DNA of 64,000 nucleotides from Trema orientale (Eukaryota; Streptophyta; Magnoliopsida; Rosales; Cannabaceae). Under the pieces are notes generated by a model that saw only the letters and a list, made by a program, of their open reading frames with translations, was not told where the DNA came from and did not search any database. Below, in pieces: positions 1 through 11,669 of this stretch. The stretch lies in NCBI GenBank assembly GCA_002914845.1, contig JXTC01000150.1, forward strand, positions 101,635-165,634. Reading direction: 5' to 3'. Numbering within the stretch: the stretch's first letter is position 1; each line of letters opens with the position of its first letter. The position numbers were made by a program, and so were the translations under genes.

Positions 1-388
1 TCAAAATCAATGAAGACAACAACAATAATACAACTTCATGCACTTTCAACACTCAAAACGAAACTTAAAAACACCCAAAATTAACTTCTTGAAAAATTCT
101 ACCATTTCCTTTATAAAAAGTCGATCAATACTATAATCACTCTTTATAGATTCTTGATCAGTCTTCTGGGTCTTGATATAACAGAATATTAAAATAATTA
201 ATAAATAAAAAGCATGAAAAAAAAAAAAAAAAAAACCAGAGGTAATATGAGAACCCCACAAACCCCAATTACAAAAACTGATTCTTTATATTATATTTTA
301 ACTGATTCTTTATATTATATTTTCCCGGGTTTTCTCAGAAACCAAACAGATGGAAGCTAAAAGAGATGAAAAGGGGAGGTGGGTTTAC

Positions 389-634
389 CTCCATCCGGAA
401 GAAAGGTGAGTTCCCCGTGAGGAAATTAACGTTTGGGAACTGAGGGCAGAGTGAGAAAGTTGTAGCGGGTGGAGGTCGAGGACGAAGTGGATGATGATGA
501 TGGTGGTGGTGGTGGTGGAAGAGGGTGAAGGTTAAGAAGTGGTTCAGAGTAGGCGCAGGATAGCGGGAACCATACGCTAGCGTTGTACTAGTTCTTGCTG
601 TAGCTATAGCCGTAGCAGAGTAAAGATGATGCAT
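389..634 (-). CDS. First coding exon of an unidentified, probably organelle-targeted protein (partial)
   Basis: Reading on the minus strand, an ATG at 634-632 opens an 82-codon exon that ends in ATGGAG before a GT donor (bases 388-387), phase 0. The rest of the gene would lie beyond the left edge; bases 1-388 look like AT-rich intron. The peptide begins MHHLYSATAIATARTSTTLA and is rich in Ser, Thr, Ala and Arg with almost no acidic residues, as plastid or mitochondrial targeting peptides are. It also carries a run of nine histidines (about residues 40-48) followed by a proline-rich stretch. No catalytic domain is visible, so I cannot name the product. The start is the first Met after the low-complexity upstream stretch; a longer open frame reaches back to 748 but is lysine-rich and looks like leader sequence. 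Confidence 0.5.
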
Positions 635-839
635 TTGCTCGATCTCTCTAGCTGATTCTCTTTTCCCTTTTTTTTTTTCCTTTTTTTTAAAAAAAAATTT
701 TATTTTATTTACTTTGATCCATTTCTTGCATTGCTGTTCACACTTCACTTGTCAACTGCCCTGCACTGCACCGACTCGGGGCCCGTTATCCACATGGGCT
801 GGAAATTTGGGCCTCTTCGATGGACTCAATTGCTGGAGG

Positions 840-1335
840 GAAAAGTTCATAAATACCCGTCTTTAAAACCTCATTTTTTATTTTTATTTCACCAATATCC
901 GTTTTTATAGAAATGTGGTGATAGAAATGTAAATCACCAGTATTTTATATATGAAATGAATACCACGGTATATATTTTATTATTTTTTTTTTTTTTACTC
1001 TATACATTTTATTACATTAAATATATACTGCTTATATATTTCATGAATGAAAATTACACTAAAAATTGGCACATATTTTAAAATATATACCAAAGATCAA
1101 ATTTATAATAAAAAAATACAAATCATAGTAAATATTTACATTATAAATATATATCGTTCTTATTTTATATATAAAATATATATCATTGGTAAAAATTTAT
1201 ATTGTAAATGTATACCACTTATACTTTGCACATGAAATGTATACAATAAAAACAGGTACCTTTGAAAGAAAAATTAAAAATGGGTATTCATAAAAATAAA
1301 GTATAAAAATAGGTACTAAGTATAAATTTCTCATT
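840..1335. repeat. AT-rich imperfect palindrome, possible MITE
   Basis: The left part (ATAAATACCC, then ATTTTTTATTTTTATTTCACC) reappears inverted near the right end (GGTACC, then AAAATGGGTATTCAT). The interior is made of near-repeats of ATATATACCA and ATGAAATGTATAC type. I could not define a target duplication, so this is a weak call. A related AT-rich stretch with the same kind of words follows at about 2590-2960. Confidence 0.3.
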
Positions 1336-1387
1336 GTAGGACCTTGATGAGGAAATTAGGCCCAAAAGCATTTCACTGCTCTAAGCT

Positions 1388-1657
1388 GAGAAAAGGACAT
1401 TGGTAGGGCTAACTTGGGCCAAAATGACTTTTTTGTGTATTTTTTTTAAAAATGACATTTTTAAGAGTGTCAATGACGTCTTGAGCTTGACATATGGTCG
1501 AGAGCTTCTTGACTATAAAAAAGACCTAAATAATGATTTTTTCATAGTCAAAAAGCATACATCAAAAAGTCATTGACACTCCTAAAAATATCATTTTTAG
1601 AAAAATACACAAAAAAGTCATTTTAGCCCAACTTAGTCCTATCCATGTCATATTTTC
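1388..1657. mobile_element. MITE family A, copy 1
   Basis: About 270 bp with long imperfect terminal inverted repeats. The left end reads GAGAAAAGGACATTGGTAGG and the right end is its inverse, CCTATCCATGTCATATTTTC. Subterminal words (AAGAGTGTCAATGACGTC on the left, GTCATTGACACTCCT on the right) are also inverted. Two other copies lie at 1681-1886 and 58867-59136. No coding capacity. A target duplication is not clear here but is clear in the third copy. Confidence 0.75.
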
Positions 1658-1680
1658 GATCTCGACTAAGTTTCATATAA

Positions 1681-1886
1681 GGAGAAAAGGACATGGATAG
1701 GACTAATTTGGGCCGAACTGACTTTTTCATGAATATTTTTGAAAACAATATTTTGAGGAGTGTCAATAATGTTTAGTCTATAGTCAAAAGCTTCTTCACC
1801 ATAAAAAAGCATCATTAATACTTCTACAAATGTTATTTAAAAAAAATCATTTTGCCCAAATTAGTCCTACATGTGTCCTTTTCTCT
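1681..1886. mobile_element. MITE family A, copy 2 (internally deleted)
   Basis: Starts GGAGAAAAGGACATGGATAG and ends with the inverse, ATGTGTCCTTTTCTCT. It lies only about 24 bp from copy 1. It is roughly 65 bp shorter than the other copies, with the centre reduced. Non-coding. Confidence 0.7.
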
Positions 1887-2339
1887 TCCATGAGAAATTT
1901 ACACATGTAAACTTAATTTTATACAGTAAAATTTTAAAAACAATTAGAAAAATCTCATATTTTAAATTTTTTTTGAAATATTCCATATGTATTTGGAAAA
2001 TTATCATTTTTATCAAGTGAAGAGATACTTGAGGAAACTAGTCAATTTACTTGAGATAACCAGACTAAGTACCTCAAGTAACTCGATTGTTACCCCCAAG
2101 TAACACGATTTGTAATCTCAACTATCTTTGAAATATACCAATTTGATAAAAAATGTTATTTTTCTAATTTGTTAAAAATGGTATTTTAAATAAAATTTTA
2201 TAAAATTATATTTTATAAATAAATTCAAGATTTCTCAAAGAAAATTCAGCCCATCTAAGAATTTTAAAATCCTGACTTTAGACTTGGATTTTTGTAAGAA
2301 GCCCAATTTATACCCAATACCCATTATTCGTACATAAAA

Positions 2340-2585
2340 TTAAAGTGTATGTCCTTTTTATACACTTTATTTTTAATAAATGTCTATTTTTCTCTTTTTA
2401 GAGCTAAATAGCCAAGTATATATATATTTACATGTCATATATCTACTTATATACCGTATTTAGTTTATGTATTGAGTATATATAATCTTTTGTACTTAAT
2501 ATATGCTCTGATATACCTGTCATTTTGCTACAATATTTGAAAAATAAATATTTTCTTAAAATGGTCCCAAAATTTGATCATTTTG
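2340..2585. repeat. AT-rich repeat related to the insertion at 22576-22863
   Basis: Shares in the same order the words AAATGTCTA, TAAGTATATATAT-like runs, ATATACC, ATTTTGCTAYAAYATTTGA and CCCAAAATTTG with 22576-22863. Both copies are non-coding and AT-rich. The ends of this copy are not defined. Confidence 0.5.
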
Positions 2586-4473
2586 CTATAAGAACCCTAA
2601 CTTTTGCGCCTTATATTTCACAAATACGCTTTTTTTTTTTTTTTGGTATGAATCACAAATACCCGTTTTTTTATTTCATTCAAAGATACCGCTTTCTGGG
2701 TATACATTTCTTGTGTAGAATAATATATATTTTGAATGTAAATTTTAGCCTATAGTTTATATTTATAGTGTAAATTTATACATATGATATACATTTTGAA
2801 AGGTATACTGATTTTTAAATATAATTTTCATTCATGAAAAATATATACTATGGTATACATTTCATGTATAGAATGCTTAAGGTACATATTATTTTAAAAA
2901 TAGGTATAAATACATATATTGATAAACTAAAAAAACAGTTACTTATAAAATTATACTCAAGAAATCGAGTATTTATGTACTTTTTCCAAGTTCCTTTAAG
3001 GAAATTAGGCTCAATTTGAGAGGGTAAGTTTTTACTTTTAACAAGTTTTACTTCAAACCCCATCCATTTAGTTTATGTAATTGTATGACAGTTTTTTACT
3101 AAGCGAAATCTTAGGTATCAATGGTACAAAATTTCTTCCCTTAAATGATCTCTAATGGAATTTTGGATAGAAAAATATTAGGACTAATGGATGCCAATAA
3201 ATTGAAACATTAGATACTTGAATACTAAAAAAAATGAATACATTGGGACAATATACTAAACAAGTAAAACGTCAGAGACTACTGGTACTATTTACTCATT
3301 CATATTTCTATTTGCTTTTTTTTTTTAAAAAAAAAAATTACAGGACCATTTTGTGATCTTCTTTTAGTAAACCAAATTTATTATTTTATTTGTAATTTGA
3401 TTCTTTTTAATCAAAAGTTTACAAAAATTTTAATTTTGGATAAAGGCAATAATTCTGTGTAAAAGTAACCCCAATCGAGCCTCATCTCTAGTCCTCATTA
3501 ATTGGTTGACAATTCGAATTATTGTGTCTTGTTTGGGTCAATACAATTATGATACGACATAATAACATCTCAACTCGAATAAGACACATATAACCCGTTT
3601 AATAAATGTGTCACATATCATACTATGACCTATTTGACATGATTATTCAAAAATTGATCTAATTACTCAAATTTAATATAATTATACACTAATTAATTCA
3701 ACTAATATGTTTATAATTAATAAAAATCATATTTGAAATATTAAACTATTAATAAAAGTGTCATACTAGTGTCATGTCGACGTGACACAAAAAAAAAAAT
3801 TTAATATTATACGGATCATTTTCGAATTAAGCGAGTTGACCCAAAAACCACTCGTTTTATTATTTGTGTTACACGTGTCAACTGAAATTGACACAAAAAT
3901 TAAATGTGTTATCCAATCTATTTATTTCATGTCAGGACATATCATATTAAAAATTGTCGGCCCTATTCACCATGCATCTAGGAAAAAATTAATGCATAAT
4001 GCATTAGAAAAAGGAGAAGAAAATAAAAGCTCCTCTATTGTCTTCTTCATCATATACGGATTTTTTTTTTTTTAAAGTAATTGCTCTTCAGCAAGTACCA
4101 GTAAAAAAATCATGTAATTTTTTCTTTTGTAAAAGGATATGTTTATCTCTTCTTTTTTTCTTCTTAAATGAGTTTTTTCTAGTCATCCAATGAAATTGAG
4201 ACCTTCTTTTCTTAAAGGACAATGTGGATTATGTTTTTCTTTTCTGAAGTTTGGGTGTTTGTCAAGTAATCTTATTAGTCCTATATCGGCTTTTTGGATT
4301 CTTATGATGACAACAAAAAGATATACACCCAATTGATTAAACTCTTGCAAAATAACCCGTGTTCAAATTTATCGTATCTTTTATTAAGTTAAAAAGTAGT
4401 GTAAATTTATCGATTTAATTTGTGTGTCATTTTTGTGACTACTCTGTATTTTTCCAATTTTAGATTGTATTCG
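2586..4473. other. Intergenic, no gene seen
   Basis: AT-rich sequence with poly-T and poly-A tracts and short chance reading frames only. No conserved coding signal on either strand. Confidence 0.6.
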
Positions 4474-4591
4474 GAACCAGAAATTACAAAACAAGATAAA
4501 AAAGAAGAAAGTATCTATCCCGAACCAGAAATTACAAAACAAGATAAAAAAGAAGAAAATATCTATCCCGAACCAGAAATTACAAAACAAG
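4474..4591. repeat. 48-bp tandem repeat, 2.4 copies
   Basis: Units begin at 4474 and 4522, with a partial third from 4570. Each starts GAACCAGAAATTACAAAACA. The period is 16 codons, so a plus-strand frame (4420-4623) stays open and encodes a repeated EPEITKQDKKEE-type peptide. There is no other sign that it is a gene, so the open frame is probably a by-product of the repeat. Confidence 0.85.
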
Positions 4592-7500
4592 TAAATGAAA
4601 AATTTGAGAGTTATACTCTTTAAAGGAAAAAAAATAAAAATGAGAGGTGGCTCGGAGGTAAAACCAATAAGACAATCGTCTTATTCCCTCATTTTAAGCC
4701 AAGCCCTATATTATTATTAATTCACCAGATGTGGCATATTTAAAGCTTTAAATATTCATATATAGGCCGAAAATGGATAAATAATCTTTAATAATTTTAA
4801 TAAACTAGAAAAATCTTAACCTAGATCAATAAACAAATAGATTTTTCTAAAATTATCGATTTTCTTATTTGCCGCAAAAAAAATTGGAAGACATCTTTTT
4901 TTTTCTTTCGGAAATATGAGCAATTTTTTTATTTTTACTTCATTGTACTTGGTATAAAATTTTTTTCTTCCAGAACTTTAAATTGTTACTAATTTTTATT
5001 CAACAACTACCCTTTTAGTCGTGAAGTTGAGCTTTCCCCAATAAGGCCATTAAAATAATATAATTATATCAAAATATGCTCAAGATTGTGCATTTATTAG
5101 TCAATCAATATACCCAAAATAAGTTGTCTTAAAGAATTTAAAATAATCTTCGTTTGAAAGGGATTTTTCAGTTTATGCTCCTAATTTTGCTTTGGGGAGC
5201 TATATTGGCACCCCACACAACTATTAAGGCACCCCTAAAATTAATAAAAAGATAAATTAGGACAATAAATCAAAAGGCATATAAAAAGCACCTTAGAAGC
5301 CCTCTAAAGTTAATTTGTTTTCCTGAAAATCCATGAAGTAAAATAAATTAGTGATTTTAATTTTTAAGATGAAAAGATTGAGTCACTGAACAAAAAATTA
5401 TGAGAAAAATAAAAAATTAATATGAAAAAAATATTGAACACAAAGTATTGGAAAAAAAAATTAAAAAGTAAAACAAAGCAAACTGGGTATTAAGTAAAAA
5501 AAATTTACTTCTTCTGCTTTCATTTAAGATTAACGAGATTAAAGAAATTAGAATTAGAGGAGATGAATTACACATAAAAGGAAATTTTTAAAAAAATATT
5601 AAGACAAAAGATGGAAGAGAATTTGACATGGAATGTTCATGAGAAATTAAAAAAGAATGAGAGATGAAGATAGGTGCTATTTTTTTTCTTTCTTAAATTG
5701 TCGTTTTAAATCATTTTATTGATCAACAAGGTGTCTTTATGTGAAATTAAAGTGTATATAGAATCTCTTTTTTGCTTTTTATTTCTTTCTTTTTTTTTCA
5801 TTTTTAACATATAATTTTAGAAATAATAATAATTGTCCATATAAGAGCGTCTAAAATTTTCTTTTGAGTTTAATTTTAGAAATTTTTCTCTTCTAATTTT
5901 TCGCCTTCAGCCCCAGAATTTGTTGAGCCGGACTTGAATAATATTTAGGGTCGATAGAGTATAAGGGATTAAGATAAACAGATTGTGTAGCACACACTAG
6001 TCCATGACGTGAGACCTTGCTTACGTTGGTATTTATTACCTATTGGTGGTGACGTAGCATCAAAGTTCACATCGTGTGTGAGGATAATTTACTTTGATCA
6101 ACTTTGATGACCAAAATTAAAGGATTATAATATTATTAGACAGGTCACAGGACAAGAAATTATCTAAAGGTAATTAATTTATAACCCCGCGGCGTGAAAC
6201 AAGGCCATACACGTGTTACGTACGTGTGGAATATGAAACCTTTACGGATTCCTAAATTAACGTTGTTATTAGATTGTAGTTTTGTTATATATATGTTACT
6301 TTTCCAGCTCATACCTACGAGGCTATGATCTATTTTCCTTTTTCTAAAACATTAGGATAACTTCTGCCCTTTGTCCTATGATACCCATCGAGGTAATTTA
6401 ATACTTCAAAAAAATAAAAAGAAAAAATTAAACTTGGGAGCACTAGCTTTGTAAGTACATGTCCAAAAATAGACTACGGAGTGTGACTTAACTACTATGG
6501 TCACCATCAGAGAATCCGTGCATGTCTCTTGCAGATTGACCGACAAGGACATACTGATTTGAGCACTTTTACATATTGAGGCGTTACGTACATGTGAATC
6601 ATGTCAAGTTTCATGGCGAACATATATATGTGTATATATATAATACTAAATTTGAGTTGTACAATCTAGAACTTCATTATAGAAAGTCAATATTATTAAG
6701 CCTTCTGGAAGAAGTATACGTATATAGGCTGTTACCTTTAATTAATTTATAAGGAGAAAAATATTAAAATGGTGTCAGGTATAAAGAGCTCAAAATAAAG
6801 TGTAGATAATAATATTAAAATGTTGCTCCATGATTTATATATTAAATTTTTTTACCCTCGAAAAGAAGTCCTCTCTTCTTCTACATCAACAGTTTCACTA
6901 CTACTCCTTAGATCTGGTGATACCAAAACAATAATCATAAGCCATAGTCCTAGCAGTTCTTTAATTAATGTTCTTCCTTTATTTTTTTCTCTTCTAGTCT
7001 CCCTTTTTCTTTTTCCTTTTTCTGTTTTTTTTTTCCTTTCCCCTTTGGAAAATTTAAATTTAAAGAGGGAAAAAAAAGGAAAAGAAATATAAAAAGCTCC
7101 CGAGTGGCAGCCTTTCTTGCATATATTATACTACGGTTATGCAGCACATGGCATTTTGCAATAACCCCCTTTCATTTTCTATGAATTATAAACTTACCTC
7201 AATCCCAAAACCAAAACACATAAATCCTCCCAAACATTTTGTTACCGGAAAAAAAAAAAAAAAAAAAAGGGAGAGGGGTAAATCAATCTTAGTCTCTTAA
7301 TAATAACCTAATCAGCCTTTCCCTAACTTTCAAAGTGATTTAGAGTCTCAAGAATTATGTTTTATCTCAATTTGGTCTCTAAGCCTTCAAACGCACATTC
7401 TATGGGGTTTTTTTTTTTTTTTTTTTCAGTTTTAATTAATCAATGATCTAAATAGGATTATTCATATGGAAACTTGGTTATCGAATAGCAGCGAATGTGA

Positions 7501-7916
7501 CATTTGAAGGTTCATACTTCATAGACTAAAATGAGACAAAAAAACGTCGGTTTTAAGGATTTGAACTGTTCTCAAGTAAATATAGCAAATATGGTAACAT
7601 CGAACTTGATATCCTTATCAAAGAGTGAAAAGTGTGGATTGGAATATTGTCCTCTTCTCATTGATACAACAAACGGTAGTCTCCCTTTGAGCTTCTGATG
7701 GTTTCATCTTTCTACTAAGTTTTCTTTCCAATTCTCCTTTTGACTGAAACCCGAAGATCCAAAACCCTTTATGCTATAGCTTCAGACATGGTTAGGGCCA
7801 CCACTTCCAAATATAAACTTATCCAAAAAATATGCAATGGCCTTTAGCTTTGTTATTAGACTCACCTTGCAAGCAAGGTACTTGTTCAGTTAGACTTTAT
7901 TCCCTCTCCTCATCAT
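4592..7916. other. Intergenic DNA upstream of the SEO gene
   Basis: AT-rich, with no reading frame that shows family conservation. There are ACGTG-type words near 6205-6230 (CACGTGTTACGTACGTGTG) of the kind bound by bZIP factors, but too far from any start to assign. Confidence 0.5.
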
Positions 7917-7924
7917 TATATAAA
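7917..7924 (+). promoter_or_regulatory. TATA box of the SEO gene
   Basis: TATATAAA lies 95 bp upstream of the ATG at 8019. A start of transcription about 30 bp downstream would leave a leader of roughly 70 nt. Confidence 0.6.
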
Positions 7925-8018
7925 GCTCTCATATTTTCCCAAGTTTTCAAAACCACAGAAAAACACAGTTGTCTACTCTCTTAAGCCATTATTTGATATC
8001 TCTTTCCCCAAAAAGATC

Positions 8019-11000
8019 ATGGCCAGCAATATCACACATGCACTTGTTCCTAAGTTTCAATCTGGAGGCAAGAGAGACCCGAGCAGGAGGTACGCCCAAT
8101 CCGATGACAGCACGATGGTGAGGCAGATTCGGGAAACTCATAGTTCTGAGTCTCACTATGTTGACGTCAAACCGGTTCTCGCTGTCATTGAGGACATCTT
8201 GAGAAGGACTGCTCCTGGCATTGAGAACATTATCAATGTATTTTCCTCCTCCTCTTTTTCTGCTTTCTCTAGTTTAGACTTAGTTGCCTCAAAAGATAAG
8301 TTTTGTTTTCTTAACCTTAGAAAACAGATGTTATGTACTTTTGGTTTTGTTATACTTGGTAGGTGATTTGCCTAAGGTTTCTTATGCAGGGCACACATCA
8401 TGAAAATGTAGATACTTTGGATGAGAAGGGCAGTGCAGCTAGCTTTGATGAGATGGTTGAAGCACTGGCTCAGATCATACATAGGATTTCTTGTGAGGTT
8501 GTTCTTAAAGCTGGAACTAAACAATGCAGTTCCTTTTCGATCTTATTTATATTCTGTTTACTATGCTTTCCTGTTTGTTTCCGGAATTCTGCTTATGAAA
8601 AGAAAGAAAACAAATGAAATCTGCGTATTTATACTCATTTTTCGGGTAAAAAAAGCAGTCCTCTTTTACACCAAAAGCATACTTCTTTCTAAAAGAAAGC
8701 AGAATCCCAAGTGTCAATTTTTTTTTTTTGGGGAAAATAAAAAGATTTTCATTATCTACTAAGTTATATGGTAAGGAAGGCTACTGTGTTAAGTGGCTAA
8801 GAAGGAGTCATTTTTGCTAGTGAACCTGCATAATGCTAGAAGTCACATGGATTATTCTCCTCATCAAATGATATGTACATTCTGTATGTTGGCCAGATAT
8901 TTTGCAAGTGTTCAGGGGGAGATCTGCATGCATCTACTGTAGTGATATTCAAGATGCTGTCAAACTACCCATGGGAAGCAAAAGTGGTTCTAACCTTAGC
9001 TGGTTTCTCTGTCACTTATGGCGAATTCTGGCTCGTTGCTCAGCTCTGCACTTCAAGTCCACTGGCCAAGGCTGTAGCTCTTCTGAAGCAACTCTCGGAC
9101 GTCATTGAGCATTCACAAGTCCTAAAGCCTCAACTGGAAGCAATAAACAATCTCATCAATGCTATTATGAAGGTAACCAAACGAATTGTCGACTTCAATG
9201 AACTGCCAACGGAGTACCTTTCACAAGACTCGGCACAATTATCGGTAGCAAAGGCTCATATTCCTGCTGCAGCCTACTGGACCATTCGAAGCATAATAGC
9301 TTGTGCCTGGCATGTTTCTAGCCTTACAGACTTCAGATATGAGTAAGAAATACGAAAACCATAAGCGTAAACTCAATTCATCTTAGCCAATGCAGAAAAA
9401 TAACGGCAGCTCTGTTGTGATACACGCATTTCAGGCAAATTGCATCAACCTCGGAAATATGGGAACTGTCAAGCTTGGCTCACAAGCTGGTTAATATACA
9501 CGACCTCCTTGCAGACGAACTTTCCAGTTGCCGAAGATATATAGGTGAGCCTTTTAACATTCAATCTTATTAAGTACTAGTACAGAGAAGTTTCCCTTAG
9601 ACAAAGTCAAGGATCATCCTAAGAGGTACATGCCACTCAAATCTTCTTTTGAGTAGTTTTTGGTAAGTGCTGCAAGTTTAGCTAGTATAACATCATTGAA
9701 TGCAGTCCAATATAGTAAACTACTCGGAAGTACTTCTGCTTTAAACACTCCAAACTTAGTATCGGAGTAGGCTTGTTACACAAAGTATTTATTTTCTATC
9801 GAAATTGCATATGAACTACTGACGAATAAACTTCAAATGGATCCAGAGGAGAAGCAAAATGAAGAAAACTATAAAACCCTCATACGCCTTATTGAGAGCA
9901 CCCACTTGGATAACATGAAGGTCCTCAGGGCTTTAATCTCCACTGTCGAAGAACAACCCCTCGTGCATGGTGCCTCCAAAACAAGGGTAATTCATTTTTC
10001 ATATCTCAACTCTCTGTAGTTCCTGAACTCAAATTCCTAGTCATACACAGCTGAAATCAATACTGGAATTACAGGCTAGCATTGAGGTATTAAGGAGAAA
10101 ACATGTGCTGCTGCTAATATCTGACCTTGATATCAGCCTTGAAGAGATTGCGGTTCTCAACCTTATCTACGAGATGAGGCTGAGGCAAGATCCTCGATAC
10201 GAACTCCACGCAAAAGATGCTCCATATGAGCTGGTGTGGCTTCCTATGGTGGACAGGTTGAAGGTTTGGCGTGACCAAGATCGACATAGATTTTCCGAGC
10301 TACTATCAATGATGCCGTGGTACTATGTGGACAACCCTCAGATAATTGAACCTCCGGTGGTTAAATACATCAGAGAGAAGTGGCATTTCGATAAGAAAAT
10401 GATTATAGTGTCCTTAGATCCAATGGCAAAGGTCACCTCCACAAATTCCACTCATATGATATGGATCTGGGAAAACTCGGCCTTCCCATTCAGTCTCGAG
10501 AGAGAGGAAGCAATATGGAATACAGAAAGCTGGACACTCAAACTACTTGTCGACAACATTCAATCAGAACTACTAACATGGGTATTTTTTTTTTTTTTTT
10601 TTGTGGTTCAAATCTGCATCAGAAAATTCCCAATTCATTCCATTCATCAGCAAGCATTGTAGAGTAAATAATTGCATACTATCTGCCAAAAGAAATTGTA
10701 AATCCCACTTCATTAGATTGTTGCCCAACTCATATTATCTGAGAAAAAATAAATGTTGCCCAATTCATATCATTCAATCCTATGCAAAATAGTGATGACA
10801 AAAGCATAGCACCTGACAAAACATTGTTGCCCACTTCACCTCATCTGATAATAAATGCATACCTCTAACAAAAAATTGTTTTTGGCCCAATCCATTGAAT
10901 ACAATCCTATGCTAAATAGTGATTATCAAAGCATATTTTCTGACAAAATTTGTTGTCCAACTCATTTCACTCTCATATCCCAAATAGTGTAAACAAAAAC

Positions 11001-11669
11001 CAGTTCTTTTTAACAATAACAAAAAAACTTGTTTCCCCATTTCCTCAGATGGAACAGGGGAAATACATATGCTTGTATGGAGGGGACGACATTGAGTGGA
11101 TCAGAAACTTCACCAACATAGCCAGACACGTGGCAGAGGTTCTCAGCATCGAGTTAGAACTGATCTACGTGGGGAAGAGCAACGTACCGAAAGAGCGGCT
11201 TCGGAAGATCCATGCCGTCATCGAAGCCGAGAAGCTCAGCCACCTGTGGCCAGACCTCACGTCCATCTGGTTCTTCTGGTCCCGCCTGGAGGCCATGCGG
11301 TGCTCCAAGGTCCGGTACGGCAAGACCATCGAGGACGACCCGATACTGAGAGAGGTCATGGTTCTGCTCAGCTACGACGGCTCTGACCAGGGCTGGGCCT
11401 CGCTCTGGCGCGGCGCGGCCGAGATGGCCCGAGCCAATGGCCAGCTGGCTCTGCTGACCCTGAACGAGTTTCAGCAGTGGGAGAACGAGGCCAGGACGCT
11501 CGGCTTGGTCCCCGCGTTCGACGCCGAGGTGCAGAGGCGCCACACGCCGCAGCACTGCACGCGCCTGATCCTCCCCGGGATCGGCCAGGACATTCCGGCG
11601 AAGGTGATTTGCACGGAGTGCGGCCGCGACATGGAGAAGTTCTTCATGTTCCGATGCTGCACCGATTGA
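8019..11669 (+). CDS. SEO: Sieve element occlusion (SEO/SEOR) protein, 7 exons, 716 aa
   Basis: Exons: 8019-8237, 8390-8497, 8897-9342, 9435-9544, 9847-9986, 10075-10581, 11049-11669. All junctions are GT-AG and the phases agree. SEO proteins form the P-protein filaments that plug sieve plates when phloem is wounded. Recognition rests on family blocks: the N-terminal region ending in IIHRISCE, KCSGGDLHAST with ML-YPWEAKVVLTLAGFS, the thioredoxin-like middle (ISDLDISLEEIAVL, ELVWLPMVDR, MPWYYVDNPQII, YICLYGGDDIEWI), and the C-terminal cysteine cluster CTECGRDMEKFFMFRCC. Length is normal for the family. Exon 3 could instead start 12 bp later (at TGTTCA); the chosen start keeps the CKCSGG block. 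Exon 7 is strongly GC-rich while the other exons are not. The intron before exon 7 contains repeated GTTGCCCA-type words. Confidence 0.93.

Noticed and set aside
11154-11555. 133-codon minus-strand frame in the GC-rich SEO exon
   Set aside because: High GC removes stop codons in all frames; it is a shadow of the SEO exon.
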